Of a stretch of DNA of 64,000 nucleotides, positions 40,201 through 47,953 are shown in pieces. Position 1 is the stretch's first letter, and each line of letters begins with the position of its first letter. Source of the DNA: Zea mays (lineage: Eukaryota > Streptophyta > Magnoliopsida > Poales > Poaceae); assembly GCF_902167145.1 (NCBI RefSeq), contig NW_023366835.1, positions 1-64,000 on the forward strand, read 5' to 3'. The notes under the pieces were generated by a model, which saw only the letters and a program-made list of their open reading frames with translations, was not told the origin of the DNA and made no database searches. Both the position numbers and the translations under genes were made by a program.

Positions 40201-41394
40201 GGGCCGATGATTTTTGGTGAATCGGCCAACACAACCAAAAAGGATAACACAACCAAAAAGGATACGGCTATCGTCAAAACAGCCGATCCAAAATACTCCA
40301 TGCCTCGATGGTGCCCGGCGGGATTGACACGATCCCAAAAGAGAAAATTACAGCGCCTAAGAGTGAAGGAGAGCCAGGAGAAAGAGGCGGAAAAGATATT
40401 CAATGACACGCATCCACTATACCCGCCACCGCAAAAGAAATGGAGACCAAAGGCCGTCGAGAAAAAACAAACGGTCATGGAAATAGAAAGTCAACCTGCA
40501 CCAGGCGCGGACCGTCCGGCCCCTGCGCACGGACCGTCCGGCTTTCACCAGGAAGCGTCTGGACAACCTGCACCAGGCGCGGACCGTCCGGCCTCCGCGC
40601 GCGGACCGTCCGCCGTTCACCAGGAGGCCTCCGACGACACGACAACATCAATGGAGGAGGACGACCTGCTGGGAGAAGACCTGGTTGACTACGAGGCTTC
40701 TCCAGAACGCCCAGGTATGGATGTAAATATCATTACATTTTCTGCTGATTGTACTATTATCGGCGACGATGAACCTGTTGTTGCCCAGTTTGATTTTGGT
40801 CCTAAAGAAGCCGCCTTTACTAAACCAAAGGAATCGGTAAACCATTTAAAGCCGCTCTTCGTGCGCGGCCACATTGATGGGATACCGATTGCTAGGATGT
40901 TGGTAGATGGAGGGGCGGCTGTAAATCTAATGCCTTATTCATTGTACAGAAAGTTAGGTAAACAAGATGACGAACTTGTCAAGACCAACATGACCCTCAG
41001 CGGCGTTGGAACTGATAGTTCGATCAAAGCCAGGGGAGTCACGTCCGTTGAATTAACCATCGGGACTAAGACCCTTGCTGCTGCATTCTTCGTCGCTGAT
41101 GTAGAAGGAAATTACAGTTTAATCCTAGGCAGAGATTGGATTCACGCCAATCAATGTATACCTTCTACATTACATCAAATGCTGATACAATGGGTAGGCG
41201 ATGACATAGAACAAGTACATGCTGATGTATCGGCCTGCATCGCTGTGGCCGATGCCCCTGTACTCTGGACTTATGAGACTGCTACATGTCTCACAGGAGT
41301 AGACTTTTCTGATTATCAATTCATAAGTATAGATAAGAAAGGTTTCATTCCTGTAATGCTAGAGCCGATGGAGAATCGGCTAAATCCTAAATAA
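37216..41394 (+). CDS. gag: TE1 gag-protease polyprotein
   Basis: 1392 residues from the first ATG downstream of the LTR TATA box; the leader is ATG-free. Gag forms the cytoplasmic virus-like particle that packages element RNA, and the protease matures it. A retrotransposon gag core lies at residues ~376-500 (tryptophan-containing AWYATLPP region, then a YIRRFRD-type motif). A zinc-knuckle-like C-x2-H-x4-H-x4-C sits at C629, H632, H637, C642. A Pro/Tyr-rich segment is near 870-930. An aspartic protease has the active site D1231-G-G and a later ILGRDW motif near 1306. DGG replaces the textbook DSG/DTG, as in many plant Gypsy elements. The protein is long for a Gag partly because blocks encoded by CGGACCGTCCG motifs lie near residues 175-230, 755-775 and 1098-1135. 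It ends in TAA, AGT, TAA directly before the pol ATG. Confidence 0.93.
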   Translation: MAGSRDSSDISPSNIIEPTWETLPADEQLQFEEHKERMIQEAKAKFLANFKVDRNNKIVRHRATDPASLQPTPDIPNVSNTNDLQSLRNYVEDQREQMQNIIGGMQSDLKRLVRAFDKSSTANFPSHEVELGDNACNPSATGCHDQSQPLYGMPMDTYPKQPQIGSKPADLHMPGPSARERGPSGPATVGPIFNELPRYAPEPPHTAQNPNYPDGRPAYNHGRSGYVSGQSAHESFEEDYYMNPRPSQQHFPSHYVMHQPINSGSRAQESFPAPPRRPERNDQTYEPYRANGNAPRSSNQWGERQHANIQPTPPMFDQRAGGLAPAAIDIVREEIAGAFRDKLGVSMVPGGQSYRKPYDSRFDHHPYPQGTRIPEFTKFSGDQGKNTREHIGQFLAQLGELADTEAFRVRLFSLSLTGTAFAWYATLPPNSISSWGDLEQKFHDHFFSGDYELDLVDLASLRQTKDESVNDYIRRFRDTRNRCFQIHLAEKQLVGLAFNGLRYYLKERLEGIQFFTLAQLHQRALACESRSKETAKTMRHNVHIVECDQSSSDDESAEVYAAEMVWPKQAKSSACASLHPVQKKRQEEVKFTFNVGKCDKIFDELLKNGNIKINHTVPSADELKRRAYCKWHNSFSHATNDCNVFRRQIQSAINEGRLKFQEMQVDTEPFPMNMIDFEGKKVLVRPNTADKGKGKETIIDNAKRADGDCKVACRKVVAEKTPDGGETLKVTITASGVGGQTQTGRQAQEPILRIADGPPSRRGRSDASPDGPANSSGRSGRAQDPQQPRTFKPRRPEIGTWKTNTFKAAGRLIKPGPTFDQLLSKYVKKKAGPSDRPPKRPRSPIHEQRQVRPIGPPHQSEEMKGPIVQLRPNIPTWTPPPPYPSMPYPYTFLPPPYVPNQMWGMPPYPFGMPQYPAWGAPQTSVFDRLAPPVQDRLSAAESGHQAQAQQDCRTTRPPRPTNPAGGHMSVATQRTTKKDIIKIGTADVVIQGDNRGPMIFGESANTTKKDNTTKKDTAIVKTADPKYSMPRWCPAGLTRSQKRKLQRLRVKESQEKEAEKIFNDTHPLYPPPQKKWRPKAVEKKQTVMEIESQPAPGADRPAPAHGPSGFHQEASGQPAPGADRPASARGPSAVHQEASDDTTTSMEEDDLLGEDLVDYEASPERPGMDVNIITFSADCTIIGDDEPVVAQFDFGPKEAAFTKPKESVNHLKPLFVRGHIDGIPIARMLVDGGAAVNLMPYSLYRKLGKQDDELVKTNMTLSGVGTDSSIKARGVTSVELTIGTKTLAAAFFVADVEGNYSLILGRDWIHANQCIPSTLHQMLIQWVGDDIEQVHADVSACIAVADAPVLWTYETATCLTGVDFSDYQFISIDKKGFIPVMLEPMENRLNPK

Positions 41395-41400
41395 AGTTAA

Positions 41401-44400
41401 ATGATGAATACACACAAAGTTCATGAGTCGTTGGTCACGGACAGTTTGGCCGCTAAGGCCGGATGGTCTGGTCTTTCACAAAAGAGTTCGGACTTTAAGA
41501 CCGAACATCTACCACAGCGAAAAGACAGTATTACGGATGATCCGGTCCCCGAGACCGGAAAGTCCGTCATCACACAAAGATCATCTGATTCCTCTGTGGG
41601 GGACATGATAGAGGAATTCAGAGATCTTGATAAACTAGGACAGGGGTTTACATCGGCCGATCCTTTGGAGGAGATTGACATAGGAGATGGTAAAACTCCA
41701 AGGCCGACTTTTGTAAACAAGACCCTGGAGACCGATTCTAGAAATGAGATGATCGGTCTATTGAAGGAATATTCAGATTGTTTTGCTTGGAATTACACTG
41801 AAATGCCTGGACTAAGCCGAGAAATTGTCGAACATCGGCTGCCTATTAAGCCTGGTTTCAGACCTTTCAAGCAGAAAGCTAGAACATTTCGTCCAGATCT
41901 TCTCCCACGAATCAAGGACGAAATCCACCGGTTGCTAGAAGCTAATTTTATTAGACCTTGCAGATACGCAGAGTGGGTCTCCAATATTGTGCCGGTGGAG
42001 AAGAAGGAGTCAGGTAAGCTTAGAGTATGCATTGATTTTCGTAATTTAAATAAAGCAACTCCTAAAGATGAATATCCCATGCCCATAGCCGACACATTAA
42101 TCAATAATGCATCAGGAAATAGAATTATTAGCTTCCTTGATGGTAATGCCGGATATAATCAGATTTTCATGGCTGAAGAAGATGCGTCTAAAACGGCCTT
42201 TATATGTCCAGGCTTCATTGGTTTATTTGAATGGGTTGTCATGACATTCGGTCTTAAAAATGCTGGTGCTACTTATCAGAGGGCTATGAATCTGATCTTC
42301 CATGAGTTGTTAGGAAACACTGTGGAAGTCTACATTGATGATATTGTAGTCAAATCGGCTGAGTTTAGTTCTCATATAGCTGATTTGCGCAAAGCCTTTG
42401 ATAAAATGCGTCGGTATGGTTTAAAAATGAACCCACGTAAATGTGCTTTTGGAGTGTCGGCTGGTAAGTTTTTAGGATTTGTCATCCATGAACATGGTAT
42501 AGAAATAGACCCTGACCGAATCAACTCTATTCGGAATGTGGGGCCTCCGACGTGTAAGGTCGAAGTGCAGAGGTTTCTCGGCAAGGTGAATTATTTACGA
42601 AGGTTTATTTCTAACTTAGCCGGGAAGATTGATGCCTTCACCCCTATCCTTCGGCTTAAGAATGATGCTGAATTCACTTGGGGGGCAAAGCAGCAGGAAG
42701 CATTTGATCTCATTAAAAAATACTTATCTTCGGCTCCCGTGTTAAAAGCACCACAAGTAGGAGCACCATTCAGATTATACATTGCAGCCGAAGACAAGGT
42801 TATTGGGGCTGTTCTGACACAAGAAACTGAGGGGAAGGAGCATGTGGTGACATATCTAAGCCGAAGGTTGGTGGATGCTGAAACAAGGTACACTTTTATT
42901 GAAAAGTTATGCTTATGCTTGTTTTATGCATGCACCAAATGTAGATGTTATTTACTGTCTAGTCATTGCACTGTTTCTGGTCAAGCCGATGTAATCAAGT
43001 ACATGTTGCATAACCCAATTATGAGTGGTAGAATTGGTAAGTGGGCTTATGCACTCATAGAATATGACTTGGCTTATGAACCATTGAAATCTATGAAAGG
43101 CCAAGTCATAGCGGATTTTTTGGTAGAACATCGGGTTAATGATATTCATGAACTAGACATATCATACCTCACTATTACTCCTTGGACTTTATATTTTGAT
43201 GGATCGGTTTGCAATGAAGGGCAAGGAATTGGCATTGTGCTTGTTTCACCAAGTAATGTCTCCTTTGACTTCTCTAGCCGATTGAAAACGTATTGCACTA
43301 ATAATCAAGCTGAATATGAGGCCCTCCTATTCGGTTTAGAACTGTTAAATGATATGGGAGTAAAACATGTGAAGGTATTTGGTGATTCTCAGCTGGTTGT
43401 CCAACAAGTGTTAGAAGAATATCAATGTCTTGATGGTACTCTAAATAGTTATCTTGAGAAATGTTGGAGCATAATCCATTCTTTTGACGAATTCAGTATT
43501 CGGCATATCTCTAGAGTTGAGAATCATAGAGCTAACGACTTGGCACAAGATGCATCGGGTTATCGGATAAAGAGAGGGAAATTTCACAAGACTGAAAATC
43601 TGATAACCAGTGCAGAGCCAAATTCCCAGGTCACGGACCGTCCGCGTGTTGACGCCGGACCGTCCGAGGTTACCAGAAAGGTTCTCTTAATCGATTCGGC
43701 TGACAATGAAGCCGATGCAAGTGATTGGAGGACACCTATACTTAATTATTTGCAAAATCCCAATATCAGGACAGATAAGAACATTCGGCGAACAGCTTTC
43801 AAGTATGTTTTGATGAGTGATGAACTTTACCGCCGAACGGTTAATGATGTCCTGCTTAAGTGCTTGGGCCCAGATGATGCTATATTAGCCATGGCCGAAG
43901 TACATGAAGGAATTTGTGGTACCCATCAATCAGCTCCAAAGATGAAGTGGTTGTTGCGAAGGTCTGGTTTTTATTGGCCTAGTATGACAGCTGATTGTTT
44001 CAAGTACTACAAGGGGTGCCAAGTGTGTCAAAAATTCGGCGACCTACAGTTGGTCCCTGCAGCCGAATTACATCCTATCATCAAGCCTTGGCCATTCAGA
44101 GGATGGGGATTAGACTTTATTGGAGAAATTCATCCTTCATCATCAAAGGGGCATCGGTTTGTGTTAGTTGCCACTGACTATTTCACCAAATGGACTGAAG
44201 CCGTTGCTCTAAAGAACATGACACACAAGGAGGTAATTGAGTTCATAACTGAGCATATTATTCATAGATTCGGCATCCCCCAGACCTTGACTACAGATCA
44301 AGGTACTTCTTTTATGTCAAAGGAGGTACGTGAATTTGCTGAATTATACAGAATTAAGCTGCTCAATTCGTCTCCATATTATGCTCAGGCCAATGGACAG

Positions 44401-44982
44401 GCCGAGTCTAGTAATAGGACGTTGATTAATTTGATAAAGAAGAAGGTATCTGATAATCCTAAACATTGGCATAAGATTTTGTCCGAAGCTTTATGGGCTC
44501 ATAGAATATCTAAACATAGTGCTACTAAGGTATCTCCTTTTGAGCTTGTCTATGGGCAGGAAGCAGTGTTACCTGTGGAAATAAGTTTGAATGCTGTCAG
44601 GTTTGCCAGACAAAATGATCTAACTGCTACTGATTATTATAATTCAATGATGGATAATATTGATGAGGTGACCGACAAGAGGATGATAGCTTTGGGAGCA
44701 ATAGAAAAGGACAAGATCATGGTAGCCAGGGCCTACAATAAGAAGGTCAAAGCAAAGTCATTTCAAGTAGGGGATCTGGTGTGGAAGACCATCTTGCCTC
44801 TAAGGAATAAAGACCGGAAGTTTGGAAAATGGTCGCCAAGCTGGGAGGGTCCTTATAAAGTAAAACAGGTAATGTCTGGTAACGCCTATTTGCTACAAAC
44901 ATTACAAGGCAAGGATTTACCAAAGGCTTTGAATGGGCGTTTCCTCAAACAGTACCATCCTAGTATGTGGCAAGATGCCTAA
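41401..44982 (+). CDS. pol: TE1 pol: RT, two RNase H domains, integrase
   Basis: 1193 residues, intact. Reverse transcriptase spans ~174-350 with catalytic YIDD at 311-314. The usual Gypsy RNase H follows at ~450-570. A second RNase H-like domain lies at ~595-720 (FDGS start, later GDSQLVV and an NHRAND-type end). Integrase has an HHCC zinc region at ~834-876 (CQVC at its end) and catalytic D905, D966, E1002 (D-x60-D-x35-E). A C-terminal GPY/F module contains WEGPYKV near 1147. No chromodomain is seen. The dual RNase H is typical of Tat-lineage Gypsy elements. These enzymes copy the RNA to DNA and insert it. The ORF is in the same frame as gag-protease but separated by two stops, so it is not a simple readthrough product. 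Confidence 0.94.
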   Translation: MMNTHKVHESLVTDSLAAKAGWSGLSQKSSDFKTEHLPQRKDSITDDPVPETGKSVITQRSSDSSVGDMIEEFRDLDKLGQGFTSADPLEEIDIGDGKTPRPTFVNKTLETDSRNEMIGLLKEYSDCFAWNYTEMPGLSREIVEHRLPIKPGFRPFKQKARTFRPDLLPRIKDEIHRLLEANFIRPCRYAEWVSNIVPVEKKESGKLRVCIDFRNLNKATPKDEYPMPIADTLINNASGNRIISFLDGNAGYNQIFMAEEDASKTAFICPGFIGLFEWVVMTFGLKNAGATYQRAMNLIFHELLGNTVEVYIDDIVVKSAEFSSHIADLRKAFDKMRRYGLKMNPRKCAFGVSAGKFLGFVIHEHGIEIDPDRINSIRNVGPPTCKVEVQRFLGKVNYLRRFISNLAGKIDAFTPILRLKNDAEFTWGAKQQEAFDLIKKYLSSAPVLKAPQVGAPFRLYIAAEDKVIGAVLTQETEGKEHVVTYLSRRLVDAETRYTFIEKLCLCLFYACTKCRCYLLSSHCTVSGQADVIKYMLHNPIMSGRIGKWAYALIEYDLAYEPLKSMKGQVIADFLVEHRVNDIHELDISYLTITPWTLYFDGSVCNEGQGIGIVLVSPSNVSFDFSSRLKTYCTNNQAEYEALLFGLELLNDMGVKHVKVFGDSQLVVQQVLEEYQCLDGTLNSYLEKCWSIIHSFDEFSIRHISRVENHRANDLAQDASGYRIKRGKFHKTENLITSAEPNSQVTDRPRVDAGPSEVTRKVLLIDSADNEADASDWRTPILNYLQNPNIRTDKNIRRTAFKYVLMSDELYRRTVNDVLLKCLGPDDAILAMAEVHEGICGTHQSAPKMKWLLRRSGFYWPSMTADCFKYYKGCQVCQKFGDLQLVPAAELHPIIKPWPFRGWGLDFIGEIHPSSSKGHRFVLVATDYFTKWTEAVALKNMTHKEVIEFITEHIIHRFGIPQTLTTDQGTSFMSKEVREFAELYRIKLLNSSPYYAQANGQAESSNRTLINLIKKKVSDNPKHWHKILSEALWAHRISKHSATKVSPFELVYGQEAVLPVEISLNAVRFARQNDLTATDYYNSMMDNIDEVTDKRMIALGAIEKDKIMVARAYNKKVKAKSFQVGDLVWKTILPLRNKDRKFGKWSPSWEGPYKVKQVMSGNAYLLQTLQGKDLPKALNGRFLKQYHPSMWQDA

Positions 44983-45036
44983 GAGAACCGATGTGATCAC
45001 ATCGAGTTAGTTGCTTTTGGTTCGACCAGCTCCACC

Positions 45037-45050
45037 AAAAGGCAGGGGGG
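45037..45050 (+). other. TE1 polypurine tract
   Basis: AAAAGGCAGGGGGG ends 4 nt before the 3' LTR, the expected place for the plus-strand DNA primer. Only 72 bp separate the pol stop from the 3' LTR, so TE1 has no room for extra 3' genes. Confidence 0.8.
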
Positions 45051-45054
45051 CATA

Positions 45055-45771
45055 TGTTCGAACCAGAATTGAGCTGCGGACGGTCCAGCCCTGAGGCCAG
45101 ACGGTCCGCGGTCCGGACAGTCCGCGCCTGTGGGCCGGACGGTCCGCGCGTGCGCAGAACAGATTAGGGTTCCGAGTTTTGTGCTACGGTTGTTAGCTAT
45201 ATTCGCGGGATTAGCTCGGAATCAGTTGTGTAAAGGGTCCAGCCCCCCTCCTCTATAAATAGAGAGGTCTACGGCCGATTTGTAATCATCAACAATCGAA
45301 TCAATACAACTTTTATTCGCATTTTATCCTAGGAGTAGTTCTAGTCTAGTTTAGGTTTAGCTTCCCAATCCCCAAATTCTCCGCCTCTCCTCGACTCTAC
45401 GTCGATTGGAGGAGTCTAGGTCGGCCTGTCCGAGCCTAGACACCACCTAGGATCTCTCCTCCCCGACGGGGTCCCTCCCGGGAGCGAGATCCAGGCGCCG
45501 CCGGCGATCTTCCGCCGTCCCTGCGTACGCGCGGACCGTCCGGCCCCAGGGTGCGGACCGTCCGGCCGTCAGGCAGAGAAGCCCTAGCCGCGCACCAGGC
45601 CGCGGACCGTCCGGCCCCAGGTCGCGGACAGTCCGCCCCTGCGCAGAGAGTACACCGCGCCTCGCACCAGGCCGCGGACCGTCCGGCCCCGCGCGCGGAC
45701 CGTCCGCCCCTGTGCAGAGGGCACCGCCACGGTTCTTGTTGAGTGTTTGGCGCTCCGAAAAGGCGTCAACA
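45055..45771 (+). repeat. TE1 3' LTR
   Basis: 717 bp, equal in length to the 5' LTR with three substitutions. Two of these are G in the 5' LTR versus A here at CpG sites (36474/45087, 36486/45099), consistent with methylcytosine deamination. The third is T versus G (36575/45188). The TATA copy is at 45254-45261. Confidence 0.96.
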
Positions 45772-45776
45772 ATCAC
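45772..45776. other. TE1 target-site duplication, right copy (ATCAC)
   Basis: Exact match to 36437-36441. The satellite resumes in register (ATCACATTCTTGG), confirming a clean insertion. Confidence 0.95.
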
Positions 45777-47139
45777 ATTCTTGGATTTTTGGTGGAGACC
45801 ATTTCTTGGTCAAAAACTCGTACGTGTTAGCCTTCGGTATTATTGAAAATGGTCATTCATGGCTATTTTCGGCAAAATGGGGGTTCTGTGGCCATTGATC
45901 ATCGACCAGAGGCTCGTACACCTCACCCCACATATGTTTCCTTGCCATAGATCACATTCTTGGATTTCTGGTGGAGACCATTTCTTGGGCAAAAATCCGA
46001 ATGTGTTAGCCTTTGGTATTTTTGAAAATGGTCATTCATGGCTATTTTCGACAAAAATGGTGGTTGTGTGGCCATTGATCTTCGACCAGAGGCTCATACA
46101 CCTCACTACACATATGTTTCCTTGCCATAGATCACATTCTTGGATTTATGGTGGAGACCATTTCTTGGTCAAAAATCCGTAGGTGTTAGCCTTCAGTGTC
46201 ATTGAAAATGGTCGTTCATGGCTATTTTCGACAAAAAATTAGGGTTGTGTGGCCATTGATCGTCGACCAGAGGCTCATACACCTCACCCCACATATGTTT
46301 CCTTGCCATAGATCACATTCTTGGATTTCTGGTGGAGACCATTTCTTGGTCAAAAATCCGTAGGTGTTAGCCTTCGGTATTATTGAAAATGGTCGTTCAT
46401 GGCTATTTTCGACAAAAATGGGGGTTGTGTGGCCATTGATCATCGACCAGACGCTCATACACCTCACCCCACATATGTTTCCTTGCCATAGATCACATTC
46501 TTGGATTTCTGGTGGAGACCATTTCTTGGTCTAAAATCCGTAGGTGTTAGCCTCTAGTATTATTGAAAATGGTCGCTCATGGCTATTTTCAAGGTCGCTC
46601 ATGGCTATTTTCATAAAAAATGGGGGTTGTGTGGCCATTTATCATCGACTAGAGGCTCATAAACCTCACCCCACATATGTTTCATTGCCATAGATCACAT
46701 TCTTGGATTTCTGGTGGAGACCATTTCTTGGTTAAAAACTCGTACGTGTTAGCCTTCGGTATTATTGAAAATGGTCGTTCATGGCTATTTTCGGCAAAAT
46801 GGGGGTTGTGTGGCCATTGATCATCGACCAGAGGCTCGTACACCTCACCCCACATATGTTTCCTTGCCATAGATCACATTCTTGGATTTCTGGTGGAGAC
46901 CATTTCTTGGTCAAAAATCCGTACGTGTTAGCCTTTGGTATTTTTGAAAATGGTCATTCATGGCTATTTTCGACAAAAATGGGGGTTGTGTGGCCATTGA
47001 TCTTCGACCAGAGGCTCATACACCTCACTACACATATGTTTCCTTGCCATAGATCACATTCTTGGATTTATGGTGGAGACCATTTCTTGGTCAAAAATCC
47101 GTAGGTGTTAGCCTTCAGTGTCATTGAAAATGGTCGTTC

Positions 47140-47144
47140 ATGGC
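47140..47144. other. TE2 target-site duplication, left copy (ATGGC)
   Basis: ATGGC flanks the element on both sides. The uninterrupted satellite reads TTCATGGCTATTTT. Confidence 0.95.
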
Positions 47145-47788
47145 TGTTGGGGACTTGTTCTCAAGTACTAAGAGTTAAGAACAAGGCAACATAGAAAATG
47201 TTAATCGTTAATGTCCTTCGTCCTCCGAAGCATTATTTCCCTTAGGATATAATGACTTGCGGACGAAGGTTATGAAGGACATACCTTCATAAATTCATCA
47301 AACAATGACGAAGGTGATGGAATATAAATAATATAAAAGAAAACATGAACAATCATTTATTATTATTGAGCATAAATAAAAATATTGTTGAATCACAAGT
47401 GTACCTTCAATCGGAAGGAAATGACAATACAAGCGTGACGCAAAAAGCGAATGCCAAGTCAGCGTGAACAGTACGGGGATACTGTTCACCTATTTATAGA
47501 CACGGGACACAGCCCTTACAAAATTACATTCATGCCCTTTACATTTGATAATAACTCTATAGTAGTCTATTGAGGTCTGAATAGCCTTTTCATCTTTAAG
47601 TCGGTTCCACTCTTTGCTGTCGCGCCGAAGCTTTCCTGCTCGCACCTTCGGCTCTGAGTCAACCTTCGTATTATTCCGGTCTACTGCAATGCCGACTTTA
47701 GTCCGAGGATACCTGTTTATACATTGTACTGCAGGAATACTGTTAAATCCTGTTTTTGAGGACCTTCGGACGCCGAAGGTCCCCAACA
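47145..47788 (-). repeat. TE2 left LTR (3' LTR in element sense)
   Basis: 644 bp. I compared it base by base with 53871-54514 and found no difference. On the - strand a TATA-like TATAAATA is at about 47490-47498. Small open frames in it occur identically in both LTRs and are not genes. Confidence 0.95.
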
Positions 47789-47800
47789 GTAGCCCCTCGC
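47789..47800 (-). other. TE2 polypurine tract
   Basis: On the - strand GCGAGGGGCTAC directly precedes the left LTR, the expected position for the plus-strand primer of a leftward-reading element. Confidence 0.7.
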
Positions 47801-47945
47801 AATATTAATTTGTTCGAAATAATAAATTTAGATTGCGATATGGACGAAGGCTTTACGCCGAAGGTCCGAAAAAAACACCTTCCCTTTGCTAGAATAGCAA
47901 CATTCAATGACAAGTGGGGTCTTTCAGCTTTCAACGCACCGAGCG

Positions 47946-47953
47946 TATAAATA
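47946..47953 (+). promoter_or_regulatory. TATA box of the TE2 antisense gene
   Basis: TATAAATA lies 150 bp upstream of the accessory-gene ATG (48096) on the + strand, opposite to element sense. No ATG occurs between it and 48096, so the annotated start is the first ATG of a transcript from here. This suggests an internal promoter independent of the LTR. Confidence 0.65.

Larger units (their letters stand above)
36442..45771 (+). mobile_element. TE1: complete Gypsy LTR retrotransposon, Tat-like lineage
   Basis: A 9330-bp element with two 717-bp LTRs beginning TGTTCG and ending GTCAACA. It is flanked by the 5-bp target duplication ATCAC and has a primer-binding site and polypurine tract next to the LTRs. 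It encodes gag-protease and pol, both uninterrupted. Domain order (protease, RT, RNase H, second RNase H, integrase) places it in Gypsy, and the extra RNase H before integrase points to the Tat lineage. The LTRs differ at 3 of 717 positions (36474/45087, 36486/45099, 36575/45188), so insertion is recent. At an assumed 1.3e-8 substitutions per site per year this is roughly 0.16 million years. I do not assign a maize family name. Confidence 0.95.
45772..47144 (+). repeat. knob180 satellite between TE1 and TE2 (HOR copy B, first part)
   Basis: About 7.6 forward monomers matching 32596-33967 in copy A and 56988-58360 in copy C. It shares an extra A (CAAAAAATTAGGG at ~46231) with copy C (~57448) that copy A lacks, so B and C are closer here. 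It ends at the TE2 target ATGGC. Confidence 0.95.

Noticed and set aside
39115..40478. Antisense open frames within TE1 gag (up to 187 codons) as an accessory gene like that of TE2
   Set aside because: They are short, overlap one another in different frames, have no TATA or splice signals I could see, and mirror Pro/Arg-rich coding bias of the sense strand.
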